Shown here: positions 15,307 to 23,131 of the stretch, one piece after another
How the letters are laid out: every line of letters begins with the position of its first letter
Position numbering within the stretch: position 1 is the stretch's first letter
From: Candidatus Moranbacteria bacterium RIFOXYA12_FULL_35_19
GTDB lineage: Bacteria > Patescibacteriota > Minisyncoccia > Moranbacterales > UBA2206
Length of the DNA stretch: 52,081 nucleotides
NCBI GenBank assembly: GCA_001784805.1
Contig: MFSE01000024.1
Span: forward strand, 1-52,081
Direction of reading: 5' to 3'
Notes under the pieces: model-generated
Databases searched by the model: none
What the model saw: the letters and a program-made list of their open reading frames with translations, nothing else
Told to the model about the DNA's origin: nothing
Translations under genes and position numbers: made by a program

Positions 15307-18135
15307 ATGTCAAACAAACCAAAAAAACTTATCCTAATTGACGGCAACGCGATCATTCATAGGTCATACCATGCGCTTCCTCCACTCACCACTAAAAGTG
15401 GAGAATTGGTCAACGCGGTATATGGTTTTGCTTCCACAATGTTAAGTGTTATTGCCAAATTTCAACCGGACTATATTTTAGCAACCTTTGATTTAGCTGG
15501 GCCAACTTTTCGCCATGAGGAATATAAGGAATATAAGGCGACACGAACAAAAGCGCCGGATGAACTGTATGCGCAAATTGAACGAGTAAAAGAAGTGGTG
15601 CGGGCGATGGGGATTCCAATTTATGAAAAGGCTGGGTTCGAAGCGGATGATGTGATTGGAACAATGATTAGAAAAAGTGAAGAAATGAGTGGTTCAAGAC
15701 ATCCGATGTCTCTCGACCATAGCGACCAAAAGACATTGGATGTCCAAGAGGATATTGAAAATATAATTGTGACGGGGGACTTGGATACGGTGCAACTTGT
15801 GAGCGAAAAAACTCAAGTGTACACAATGCGGAGAGGGCTCACGGATTCAGTGATGTACAATGAGGCGAAAGTTTTTGAACGGTATGGATTAAAGCCCAAT
15901 CAAATTATTGATTACAAAGGCCTGCGCGGTGATCCATCGGATAATATTTTGGGCGTCAAAGGTATTGGAGAAAAAACCGCCACGGAATTATTGCAAAAAT
16001 ATGAAACCTTGGAAGGAGTTTATAAAAATCTAAATGAAATTAAGGGTGCGCTTCGTGAAAAATTAGAACGGGACAAAATGCAAGCGATTCAGAGCAAGAG
16101 TTTGGCAACAATTCGCACCGATGTTCCAGTAGAGTTAAATTTAGAAGAAGCTAAAACCCATGAGTTTGATCGAGAAAAATTAGTAAAATTATTTCAAGAG
16201 CTAAATTTTTACTCACTTATAAAACGCATTCCAGGGAGTCAAGGGATTCACCCCGTTAAATCCTCGCAAAGCGAGGACGCCAAAGGCGTATTTAACGGGG
16301 TAAAAGATTTTAAATATGAATTAATTACAGAGGACAAATCAGAAGAATTTTTTGAAGAACTTAATAAGCAAAAGGAAATTGCGATTACGATTAAGACAAG
16401 CCCTCTCCCCAACCCTCTCCCGAGTACGGGCGAGGGGGTAATGGTTAAAGGCGTGGCTTTTTCTTGGAAAGCCGGACGAGCAGGATATATAACAATAGAC
16501 AACAATCAAAGATCAATGATCAAGAAGGTTTTGGAAAATAAAAATATTGGAAAGATAGGATATGATTTGAAAAGTATTATAAAAATATTTAAAGAAAATA
16601 ATATTGAACTGAAAGGCGAAATATCTGACATAATGCTTTCGGCTTATGTGCTAAATCCGGGCGGAAAACAAGATTTTGCCAGATTGGTTTTAGAGCAATT
16701 AGGCGAGGAAATATTTTCCGAAAAAAAGAAAGGTCAATTGGGATTAGATATGGAAACACCGGAAGAAATTGCCAATAAAGAATGCAAAACAGCGGATTAT
16801 ATTTTCAAGCTAGAAAATATTTTTTCTGATAAAATTGCAAAAATCAGCCAAGAACAAAAAGAGGGAAATAATTTGAAAAGCGTATTGGATAAAATTGAAT
16901 TGCCACTGATCAAAGTTTTGGCAGAGATGGAAATTTATGGAGTGAAACTCAATACGATTATTTTCAAGGGTATTGTGGAAAAAATAAATGCCAGAATAAA
17001 AAATTTAGAAAAAAATATTTATGAATTGGCTGGAATGGAATTCAATATCAATTCTCCCAAGCAGTTAGCGGAAATTCTTTTTGAAAAATTAAAAATTTCA
17101 ACAGATAATATCAAAAAAGGAAAAACTGGATATTCCACTGCGTCAGCGGAACTGCAAAAAATAAAGGGGGAATATAAAATTGCCGAGAAAATTGAAGAGT
17201 ATCGCGAAATTTTCAAGTTGAAAACTACCTATCTGGATGCCTTGCCGTTACTTGTAGATAAAAATTCCAGAATTCATACTTCATTCAATCAAGCAGTAAC
17301 AGCAACGGGGCGCTTGTCTTCTTCCGAACCGAATTTGCAAAATATTCCAATCAGAACTGATCTTGGACAACTTTTGCGCGTGGCTTTTGAAGTGGAAGAA
17401 GGTTATAAATTAGTGAGCGCTGACTATTCGCAAATTGATCTTCGCGCTGTCGCGCATGTAAGTGGCGACAAAAAAATGATTGAACTTTTTCATGCCGGAC
17501 ATGACATTCACACTGCTACCGCTTCAGAAATCAACAAAGTTCCGCTGTCGCAAGTGACACAGAAAATGCGAAGTTCCGCCAAAGCTTTGAATTTTGGAGT
17601 GATTTATGGAATGAGCGTTTTTGGATTTTCAGCTTCCGCGGGAATTTCCAGAGATGACGCCAAAAAATTTATCGATGCTTATTTTGAAAAATTTACTGGC
17701 GTGGCGCAGTATATGAAATCAACCAAGGAATTTGCCAAAATCAATGGCTATGTAGAAACCGAAATGGGACGCCGCCGTTATATCCCAGAAATAAATTCGC
17801 CAAATTTTATGGTGCAAAACTCAGCCGAGCGAATGGCGATCAATATGCCGATTCAAGGAATGTCGGCGGATATTGTGAAACTGGCCATGCTGGCAGTCTC
17901 TACGAATTACCAGCCTCGCGTCGACGAATTGTCGTCTACGCGAGTCGAGGCGGGCGAATTAAATATGAATGTACGAATGATATTGCAAGTGCATGATGAA
18001 ATAATTTTGGAAGTTAAAGAAGATCTTGCAGAAGAAGTTGCTAAGAAAATTAAAGAGATTATGGAAAAAGTTTATCCACTTAAAGTTCCTTTGGTGGTGG
18101 ATGTGAAAGTGGGGGATAATTGGGGAGAAATATAA
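15307..18135 (+). CDS. polA: DNA polymerase I, with four palindrome-encoded inserts
   Basis: The 5'-nuclease domain (about 1-300; DGNAIIHRSYHAL, KGIGEKTA) is followed by a degenerate 3'-5' exonuclease domain (the DxE motif is replaced by ITIKTS, so no proofreading is expected) and a family-A polymerase domain. Motif A SADYSQIDLR is at about 704, motif B KALNFGVIYG at about 760 and motif C VHDE at about 895. In-frame palindromes interrupt residues 128-146, 313-333, 363-378 and 864-884. The last lies in the region just before motif C. At 942 residues it is somewhat longer than typical. It fills gaps and removes primers during replication and repair. Confidence 0.97.
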   Translation: MSNKPKKLILIDGNAIIHRSYHALPPLTTKSGELVNAVYGFASTMLSVIAKFQPDYILATFDLAGPTFRHEEYKEYKATRTKAPDELYAQIERVKEVVRAMGIPIYEKAGFEADDVIGTMIRKSEEMSGSRHPMSLDHSDQKTLDVQEDIENIIVTGDLDTVQLVSEKTQVYTMRRGLTDSVMYNEAKVFERYGLKPNQIIDYKGLRGDPSDNILGVKGIGEKTATELLQKYETLEGVYKNLNEIKGALREKLERDKMQAIQSKSLATIRTDVPVELNLEEAKTHEFDREKLVKLFQELNFYSLIKRIPGSQGIHPVKSSQSEDAKGVFNGVKDFKYELITEDKSEEFFEELNKQKEIAITIKTSPLPNPLPSTGEGVMVKGVAFSWKAGRAGYITIDNNQRSMIKKVLENKNIGKIGYDLKSIIKIFKENNIELKGEISDIMLSAYVLNPGGKQDFARLVLEQLGEEIFSEKKKGQLGLDMETPEEIANKECKTADYIFKLENIFSDKIAKISQEQKEGNNLKSVLDKIELPLIKVLAEMEIYGVKLNTIIFKGIVEKINARIKNLEKNIYELAGMEFNINSPKQLAEILFEKLKISTDNIKKGKTGYSTASAELQKIKGEYKIAEKIEEYREIFKLKTTYLDALPLLVDKNSRIHTSFNQAVTATGRLSSSEPNLQNIPIRTDLGQLLRVAFEVEEGYKLVSADYSQIDLRAVAHVSGDKKMIELFHAGHDIHTATASEINKVPLSQVTQKMRSSAKALNFGVIYGMSVFGFSASAGISRDDAKKFIDAYFEKFTGVAQYMKSTKEFAKINGYVETEMGRRRYIPEINSPNFMVQNSAERMAINMPIQGMSADIVKLAMLAVSTNYQPRVDELSSTRVEAGELNMNVRMILQVHDEIILEVKEDLAEEVAKKIKEIMEKVYPLKVPLVVDVKVGDNWGEI
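15698..15744. repeat. 47-bp palindromic element, fixed-core family, copy in polA
   Basis: Arms GACATCCGATGTCT / AGACATTGGATGTC (14 bp, one G-U-type pair) enclose the 19-nt core CTCGACCATAGCGACCAAA. Same architecture as 12677 and 19131. The element is in frame. Confidence 0.9.
16250..16301. repeat. 52-bp cloverleaf-like palindromic element in polA
   Basis: An outer 12-bp stem ACCCCGTTAAAT / ATTTAACGGGGT encloses two perfect hairpins, CCTCGC-AAA-GCGAGG and ACGCC-AAA-GGCGT. The outer arm matches the ends of the element at 45597-45739. Confidence 0.9.
16401..16439. repeat. CCCTCTCC-type repeat in polA
   Basis: CCCTCTCCCCAACCCTCTCC then CGAGTACGGGCGAGGG, read as SPLPNPLPSTGEG. This is the common peptide signature of this repeat family. 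Confidence 0.85.
17914..17955. repeat. GC-rich palindromic element in polA near motif C
   Basis: CTCGCGTCGACGA pairs with TCGTCTACGCGAG (one mismatch), then TCGAGGCGGG. It is nearly identical to the reverse complement of the element at 23866 in the FemAB-like gene. Confidence 0.85.
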
Positions 18136-18145
18136 ATTTTTTTGA

Positions 18146-18187
18146 ATAAAAAAACGCCCAGTTCGCATTTGTGATGCAAACCGGGCG
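18146..18187 (-). terminator. Terminator for the 18213 gene, also a hairpin after polA
   Basis: The CGCCC...GGGCG stem with inner GTT/AAC and GCAT/ATGC pairing is followed on the minus strand by seven T. On the plus strand it lacks a T-run but could still shield the polA 3' end. Confidence 0.85.
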
Positions 18188-18212
18188 GTTATTCGTAAAG
18201 AACTAAGAAGAA

Positions 18213-18623
18213 TTAAATTTCAGGAAGCTTCATATTACAAGCTTCCAGTTTTTCGGAAAGGTCGATGAAGATACTGTTATAAGTCTCATAAACTTCATTG
18301 GAAAGAGTGCCTCCTTCCATTTCAACGACCCGCTTTTTCAAACGGATTGAGATAAGAAGGAAATATTGCCCTTGTGTATCAAAGGCACCGTAGCCTTCTG
18401 CCATTTGACCAAAGTCTCTCGCTGCCAACAAGAGAATATTAGTATTGGTCTTGAGAGATAGATCGATTACCTCTCGATATTTTTCAAATACTGTTTGGCA
18501 GAGATGAAGCGTTTGGCAATCATCCTGCGTTTCCGTTTCTAAAGCCGATACGGAGGAATGGAATTTGACAAAACCAAAACCAAAGAGCATGAGCAAAAAA
18601 ATAATCGATACTGTTTTTTTCAT
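18213..18623 (-). CDS. Small secreted orphan protein, 136 aa
   Basis: A Sec signal peptide (MKKTVSIIFLLMLFGFGFVKF, cleavage likely after VSA near residue 27) precedes a helical domain of about 110 residues with four cysteines (two close to the mature N-terminus, one near the C-terminus, one between). The cysteines could form disulfides. The start is fixed by the Shine-Dalgarno GGAGGGG. The gene has its own promoter, a folded leader and a terminator. I do not recognise a family; a surface or extracellular role is inferred. Confidence 0.7.
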   Translation of the reverse strand: MKKTVSIIFLLMLFGFGFVKFHSSVSALETETQDDCQTLHLCQTVFEKYREVIDLSLKTNTNILLLAARDFGQMAEGYGAFDTQGQYFLLISIRLKKRVVEMEGGTLSNEVYETYNSIFIDLSEKLEACNMKLPEI

Positions 18624-18763
18624 TCCACCCCTCCATAAAGATAGTGTTTGTAGTTTGTAGAAAGTTAATTTCCATTGATTACTTAAATCAAGGATTGTTC
18701 CCAGAAATAAGAAGTAAATGGAAAAGGAGAGTTGTTTATTCAGTTTTCAAGGAACAATAAAAT

Positions 18764-18792
18764 ACTATAGTATACTTAGGCGAATTTGTCAA
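18764..18792 (-). promoter_or_regulatory. Near-consensus promoter for the 18213 gene
   Basis: On the minus strand, TTGACA (18787-18792), a 17-bp spacer and TATAGT (18764-18769). The leader is about 130 nt and contains TTGTTCC / GGAACAA pairing. Confidence 0.85.
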
Positions 18793-18803
18793 ATGCAGAA
18801 AAA

Positions 18804-18832
18804 CTGACAGAAAAATCGGATTATGTTAGAAT
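18804..18832 (+). promoter_or_regulatory. Promoter of mutM, divergent from the 18213 promoter
   Basis: CTGACA (18804-18809), 17 bp, TAGAAT (18827-18832). The two divergent -35 boxes are only 11 bp apart, so polymerase could not easily occupy both. Confidence 0.65.
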
Positions 18833-18869
18833 CTTATTATTGAGTAAATCATAATGTAGTTAATTTTTT

Positions 18870-19769
18870 ATGCCAGAGCTTCCCGAGGTAGAAACTGTAG
18901 TGTCTGATTTGAATAAAAAAATAAAGGGTGATACGATCGTTTCTTTTTGGAGTGAGTGGGGAAAAGCAATAAAGAATAAAAATATCAACATTTTTAAAAA
19001 GGAAATATCGGGCCGGAAAATTCTGGGCGTGCGGAGAATTGGAAAGAATATTTTTATAGATTTATCAGGAAATAAAACTTTGTATATTCATCTCAAAATG
19101 ACTGGACACTTATTGATCAAGCCAAAAAAAGAGGTTCGACCTCTCTCGACCAAAACGACCAAAAGAGGTCGAACCTCTAATGAAAAACAAAATTATTTTG
19201 AGGATAAGGTTAATCAGTATATAAGACATAAATTTTTTCTTAAATCTGGAAAAACAATTGAATTTTCGGATCTTAGAAAATTTGCGAAAATTGTTTTGGA
19301 CTCGACGGAAAAAATAAATAATTTGAAAGAAATAAAAAATTTGGGAATTGATGCGCTGGATCCTAAACTTACTTTCCAAAAATTTCAAGAAATTTTGGAA
19401 AAAAAGCCTAAGGCGAAAATTGGAATTGTTCTTATGGATCAAAATATAATTTCCGGAATTGGAAATATATACAGAAGCGAAATAATTTTTGAAGCAGGAA
19501 TTTTGCCGGAGAGAACTATAAAATCAATTTCTAAAAAAGATTTGCAGAAAATTTATGATGCCACGATAAAAATTCTAAAAAAAGCCGTGAAAATGCGGGG
19601 AACTTCGGACTCGGATTATCGCGATACTTCGGGCGCACCGGGGAATTTTCAGAAAGTTTTAGCTGTGTATAATCGGGAAAGACAAAAGTGCAAAAAATGT
19701 GGTACAATAATTCAAAGAGAAACATTAGGGCAAAGAAGTGTGTTTATTTGTAAGAAGTGTCAAAAATAA
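18870..19769 (+). CDS. mutM: Formamidopyrimidine-DNA glycosylase Fpg/MutM
   Basis: The N-terminus MPELPEVETV supplies the catalytic proline and glutamate. A helix-two-turn-helix region with GIGNIYRSEIIFEAG and a C-terminal zinc finger (CKKCGTI...CKKC, about 272-298) complete the family pattern. The enzyme excises oxidised purines, chiefly 8-oxoguanine, and nicks the DNA. At 299 residues it is longer than the usual 270, because a palindrome inserts about 16 residues at 87-103 within the N-terminal beta-sandwich domain. No Shine-Dalgarno is seen. Confidence 0.96.
   Translation: MPELPEVETVVSDLNKKIKGDTIVSFWSEWGKAIKNKNINIFKKEISGRKILGVRRIGKNIFIDLSGNKTLYIHLKMTGHLLIKPKKEVRPLSTKTTKRGRTSNEKQNYFEDKVNQYIRHKFFLKSGKTIEFSDLRKFAKIVLDSTEKINNLKEIKNLGIDALDPKLTFQKFQEILEKKPKAKIGIVLMDQNIISGIGNIYRSEIIFEAGILPERTIKSISKKDLQKIYDATIKILKKAVKMRGTSDSDYRDTSGAPGNFQKVLAVYNRERQKCKKCGTIIQRETLGQRSVFICKKCQK
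19131..19177. repeat. 47-bp palindromic element, fixed-core family, copy in mutM
   Basis: Arms GAGGTTCGACCTCT / AGAGGTCGAACCTC (14 bp, perfect) enclose the 19-nt core CTCGACCAAAACGACCAAA. The core differs from the tsaE copy by one base, while the arms differ substantially. Confidence 0.92.
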
Positions 19770-19774
19770 TTCTT

Positions 19775-19836
19775 TACTAAATACTAAAAAAACTAAATAC
19801 GAAAAAATAAAAATGTTTCGTATTTCGTAAAACATA
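19775..19836. repeat. AAATACTAAA / TACGAAA short-period repeat
   Basis: Direct then inverted units (AAATACGAAA ... TTTCGTATTTCGTA) fill the mutM-DUF3048 gap. Confidence 0.65.
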
Positions 19837-19839
19837 AAC

Positions 19840-21000
19840 ATGAGTAAATCACAAAAAATAATTATTGCAATTGTTGCAATAGCAATCGTAGCGGGAGGAT
19901 TTTATTTATTTAAAAAACCAAAATCTAATGTTAAGCAAATCGATTTGAACAAACCTCAACAAAGTTCCGGACCAATCAACACTGGACCCGTGAGTCCAAT
20001 TTCTGGACTTTCTTGTGATAATTGGAATCGCCGTCCCGTAGCAGTGATGCAACCGTCAGATGTGCAAGCGCGACCGGCAGCGGGGTTTTCCGAGGCGGAT
20101 ATGGTAATCGAACTTCCTGCTTACACTTCATCTAATACGCGCCTTTTAGGAGTTTATATTTGCAATATTCCTAAGGAAGTTGGAGCGATCAGGAGTGCTC
20201 GCCATGATCACATTGCTTTGGCGGGCGGACTGGATGCTTTTTTTGTTCACTGGGGAGGATCGCATTTTGCGCTGGATCTTTTAAACAAAAATATAATCGA
20301 CAGAATAGATTGTATGACAACCAGTTATTGCGATAGATGGAATTGGCAAAGTGATCCTGTGATGCGGATGGAAGATTCTGGTCATATCACGGGTGAAAAA
20401 ATCTTGGAAGCTATGAAGAATCTCAATCTTCGAATGGAAAGCAATTTTTCCGGTTATGCTCATCAAGAAGAAGCGCCGATGGATCAAAGGCCTAGTGGCG
20501 GAAAACTTCGGGTAGCTTTTGCCAAACCGTATGACGCCGAATATGAATATGATAAAAATTCCAATGCCTATTTGCGTACTTGGGGAGAAAAAAATGATAC
20601 TGATCGAAACAATAGTCAAAGACTTTCTCCAAAAAATGTGGTGGTGATGTTTGCTAAATCCGAACAGATTGTTAATTCTAAAGATTATAAAGCCTTAGGA
20701 CTACAGAGTCCATGGGAAGGAGTGGAAGCGATAAAAAATACTGGCAAAGAAAGTATCAGTGGTCGGTATAATAATGTAGAAATTGGTGATCCGTGGTATG
20801 ACGAATCGGATAGCGGTCCGGCCAAATATTATTTCAATGGCAAAGAAGTGGAGGGAACATGGAAAAAAAATAAAGCAAAATTGGAAAGTAAATTGACTTT
20901 TTATGATAATTCTGGAGCGGAGATAAAATTTGTGCCAGGGCAAATTTGGGTAGAAATTTTGGAACCAGGGCAAACACTTAGGTGGGAACCAGCTTCATAA
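19840..21000 (+). CDS. DUF3048-domain membrane-anchored protein (YerB-like)
   Basis: An N-terminal membrane anchor (about 7-24) is followed by the DUF3048 N-terminal domain, with RPVAVMQPSDVQARPAAGFSEADMV, the IRSARHDHIALAGGLDAFFVHWGGS block (about 130-155) and the C-terminal domain of the family. Related lipoproteins such as YerB in Bacillus are exported; their activity is unknown. The 386-residue length fits. It lies 11 bp upstream of holA, so the two may be co-transcribed. Confidence 0.85.
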   Translation: MSKSQKIIIAIVAIAIVAGGFYLFKKPKSNVKQIDLNKPQQSSGPINTGPVSPISGLSCDNWNRRPVAVMQPSDVQARPAAGFSEADMVIELPAYTSSNTRLLGVYICNIPKEVGAIRSARHDHIALAGGLDAFFVHWGGSHFALDLLNKNIIDRIDCMTTSYCDRWNWQSDPVMRMEDSGHITGEKILEAMKNLNLRMESNFSGYAHQEEAPMDQRPSGGKLRVAFAKPYDAEYEYDKNSNAYLRTWGEKNDTDRNNSQRLSPKNVVVMFAKSEQIVNSKDYKALGLQSPWEGVEAIKNTGKESISGRYNNVEIGDPWYDESDSGPAKYYFNGKEVEGTWKKNKAKLESKLTFYDNSGAEIKFVPGQIWVEILEPGQTLRWEPAS

Positions 21001-21011
21001 AACAATGACAT

Positions 21012-21998
21012 ATGATTATTTTTCTATTTGGCGCAGACTCTTTTAGGAGTAGCCAAAAAATTAGCGAAATAAAAAATAAGTTTATGTTTTCTGACAAGTC
21101 CGGCTCTGGCTTGTCAGTTTTTGACTATGTCGAATCCTTGGCGAGCAAGGATATAACAAAAAATATAATCAATACTTCCAATACGCCAAATTTGTTGGCA
21201 ACTAAGCGACTAATAATTGTCAAAAATCTTATTTCTAATGGGCTTATCGATGAGCAGAAAAAAATATTGGAATTTTTAAAAAAGAAAAAAAATCTTAGTC
21301 AGGATTCTGACGGAGTAATTATTTTTTGGGAAGGAACAGCGCCGAAAAAAAACAATGCTTTGTATAAATTTTTTATTTCAAAAGAAAGTGGAATAAAAAG
21401 TCAAAATTTTGAAAAATTAGTTGGGGTAAAATTAGAAGCTTGGGTATTGAAAATAATAAAAGAAATAAATCTAGAAGCAAAAATTTCCAAATTAGCGCTG
21501 GCAAGGCTTATCGCTTATTGCGGAGAGGATATATTTTTGCTTTACAATGAAATTCAAAAATTGATTGCTTATGCTGATAATGAAATGATCAGTGAAAAGA
21601 ATGTAGATTTATTGGTAAAAGCTAATCTAAATAACAATATTTTTTGTTTAGTAGATGCGATTGGCGCTAATGATAAAAAACAAGCTTTGAAACTTTTTCA
21701 TGAGCATCTGCAAAAAGGTGATGACCCGTTTTATTTGATGAGTATGTTTTTTTATCAATTTCGCAATATGCTAAAAATCGCAGATTTATACGAAAAAGGA
21801 ATGCGAGCCGAATATGATATTGCTCGTATGACAAAGCTTCATCCGTTTGTAGTCAAGAAAACAATCGCGCAAATGCGAAATTTTTCTTTTGAAAAATTAA
21901 AAAAGATTTATAAAAAATTGGGAGAAATTGATAGGGCGGTCAAAACTGGAAAAATTGAAATTAAGTTGGCGTTGGATAAGTTTGTAGTGGAATTGTAA
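21012..21998 (+). CDS. holA: DNA polymerase III delta subunit HolA
   Basis: The 328-residue protein has the delta N-terminal start (IFLFGADSFRSSQKI), a degenerate AAA+ region (WEGTAPKKNNALYKFF) and the helical C-terminal collar (DPFYLMSMFFYQFRNMLKIADL). It opens the beta clamp as part of the clamp loader. A palindrome (CTGACAAG / CTTGTCAG) sits at codons 27-35, in the first helix region, giving the odd peptide SDKSGSGLS. A terminator follows, shared with the convergent rpsT. Confidence 0.88.
   Translation: MIIFLFGADSFRSSQKISEIKNKFMFSDKSGSGLSVFDYVESLASKDITKNIINTSNTPNLLATKRLIIVKNLISNGLIDEQKKILEFLKKKKNLSQDSDGVIIFWEGTAPKKNNALYKFFISKESGIKSQNFEKLVGVKLEAWVLKIIKEINLEAKISKLALARLIAYCGEDIFLLYNEIQKLIAYADNEMISEKNVDLLVKANLNNNIFCLVDAIGANDKKQALKLFHEHLQKGDDPFYLMSMFFYQFRNMLKIADLYEKGMRAEYDIARMTKLHPFVVKKTIAQMRNFSFEKLKKIYKKLGEIDRAVKTGKIEIKLALDKFVVEL
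21091..21117. repeat. 27-bp palindrome in holA
   Basis: An 8-bp stem CTGACAAG / CTTGTCAG around 11 nt, exactly nine codons long. Confidence 0.6.
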
Positions 21999-22002
21999 CC
22001 GA

Positions 22003-22040
22003 TGCGAATCTACGAATAAGATTCGAATCTACGAACTTAA
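22003..22040. repeat. TACGAAT-type short repeat after holA
   Basis: Units such as GCGAATCTACGAATAAG and ATTCGAATCTACGAA directly follow the holA stop codon. Confidence 0.6.
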
Positions 22041-22067
22041 TAAAAAATAAAAAATACAAAAAATAAA

Positions 22068-22096
22068 ACACTCCTTTTTGAGGAGTGTTTTTTTTG
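22068..22096. terminator. Bidirectional terminator between holA and rpsT
   Basis: AACACTCC / GGAGTGTT with T-runs on both strands serves the two convergent genes. Confidence 0.9.
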
Positions 22097-22103
22097 AGTG
22101 TAA

Positions 22104-22379
22104 TTATTTCTTGGCTGTCGCGAGAGTTTTGACTTGCTTATTTAGTCTGGATTTCATGCGGGCGGCTCCGTTTTTGGTGAGGACTTTCTTTTGGACGGCT
22201 TTGTCCAAAGCTTGAATTGATTTTTTCAAATATTCTTGGGCTTTGTCAATTTCGCCTTTTGTGAGGGCTGTTTTCGTATTTTTTATCGCACTTTTAAATT
22301 GCCCCTTAATTTTATTATTCTTGAGAGTTTTTCTTTTAGTCACCCGCATGTATTTCTTAGCGGCTTTGATGATTGGCAT
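22104..22379 (-). CDS. rpsT: 30S ribosomal protein S20
   Basis: A 91-residue, lysine-rich, all-helical protein with the S20 pattern: an N-terminal basic segment (MPIIKAAKKYMRVTKRK) and a C-terminal MKSRLNKQV block. S20 binds 16S rRNA early in small-subunit assembly. The start sits beside an ATGAAACAT repeat; the predicted start is the only good one. Confidence 0.93.
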   Translation of the reverse strand: MPIIKAAKKYMRVTKRKTLKNNKIKGQFKSAIKNTKTALTKGEIDKAQEYLKKSIQALDKAVQKKVLTKNGAARMKSRLNKQVKTLATAKK

Positions 22380-22384
22380 AAGTT

Positions 22385-22416
22385 ATGAAACATGAAACAT
22401 GAAACATGAAACATAA
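22385..22416. repeat. ATGAAAC tandem repeat
   Basis: Four near-perfect 8-nt-period units of ATGAAACATGAAAC, followed at 22426-22455 by TTCGTATTCCGTATT units of the other repeat type. Confidence 0.8.
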
Positions 22417-22493
22417 TTTGCGATTAGTTTCGTATTCCGTATTCCGTATTTTGCATTTAATTACTTATATATTTCTATCATAGGATAGAAGTT

Positions 22494-22522
22494 TTGGCAA
22501 GAGTTGAGTTAAATGGTAAGAT
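22494..22522 (+). promoter_or_regulatory. Promoter of ruvA predicting a leaderless mRNA
   Basis: TTGGCA (22494-22499), a 17-bp spacer and TAAGAT (22517-22522). Transcription would start at about 22529, which is the A of the ruvA ATG. Confidence 0.65.
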
Positions 22523-22528
22523 AATAGT

Positions 22529-23113
22529 ATGATTGCAAAACTAACGGGGAAAATTGAATATCTCAAAAGTAACTATGCGGTGGTGGATGTGAATAACATT
22601 GGGTATAAAGTATTTTTGTCAGCTTATACTTTTGGGAAAGTGGCGGGAATGCCGGAGGTGAGTTTGTTTATCCACACTTATGTGCGAGAAGACACTTTGG
22701 CACTGTATGGTTTTTTGACGAGCGAAGAATTGGAAATGTTTGAACTTTTGATTTCAATTTCTGGCATTGGTCCAAAAGCTGGGATGGGAATTCTTTCGAT
22801 TGCCACGCCTAAAACAATCAAGACTGCTATTCTCAACGAAGACCCATCTATTCTCACGAAAGTTTCTGGTATCGGCAAAAAAACCGCCGAGAGGGTTATT
22901 TTAGAACTGCAAAATAAAGTGGCAGATATTTCGGTTGGCGATAAAGAAGAAGCGACAGTTGATGTTGATGCTATAGAAGCGCTAATTATGATGGGATATA
23001 CAAATTCTGAAGCCCGCGACGCTTTGAAAATTGTTCCATTGGATGTGAAAGATGTGGGACAAAGAGTGAAGATGGCTTTGCGAAAGTTAGGATCCTTACG
23101 AAATACGAATTAA
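22529..23113 (+). CDS. ruvA: Holliday junction-binding protein RuvA
   Basis: The 194-residue protein has an OB-fold domain (1-63; IAKLTGKIEYLK...GYKVFLSAYTF). Two helix-hairpin-helix motifs follow (ISGIGPKAGMGILS and VSGIGKKTAERVILEL, about 74-125). The C-terminal domain III binds RuvB (EALIMMGYTNSEARDAL). It docks RuvB rings on Holliday junctions. Its final codons are built from a TACGAAT repeat (RNTN), which runs on into the start of the next gene. Confidence 0.97.
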   Translation: MIAKLTGKIEYLKSNYAVVDVNNIGYKVFLSAYTFGKVAGMPEVSLFIHTYVREDTLALYGFLTSEELEMFELLISISGIGPKAGMGILSIATPKTIKTAILNEDPSILTKVSGIGKKTAERVILELQNKVADISVGDKEEATVDVDAIEALIMMGYTNSEARDALKIVPLDVKDVGQRVKMALRKLGSLRNTN

Positions 23114-23131
23114 TACGAATGTACGAATTTA
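23098..23131. repeat. TACGAAT repeat spanning ruvA stop and the FemAB-like start
   Basis: ACGAAATACGAATTAATACGAATGTACGAATT supplies the ruvA stop codon and the first ATG of the track ORF. Confidence 0.75.

Noticed and set aside
22385-22416. Possible CRISPR array from ATGAAAC repeats
   Set aside because: Period is only about 8 nt with no spacers and no cas genes; it is a simple repeat.
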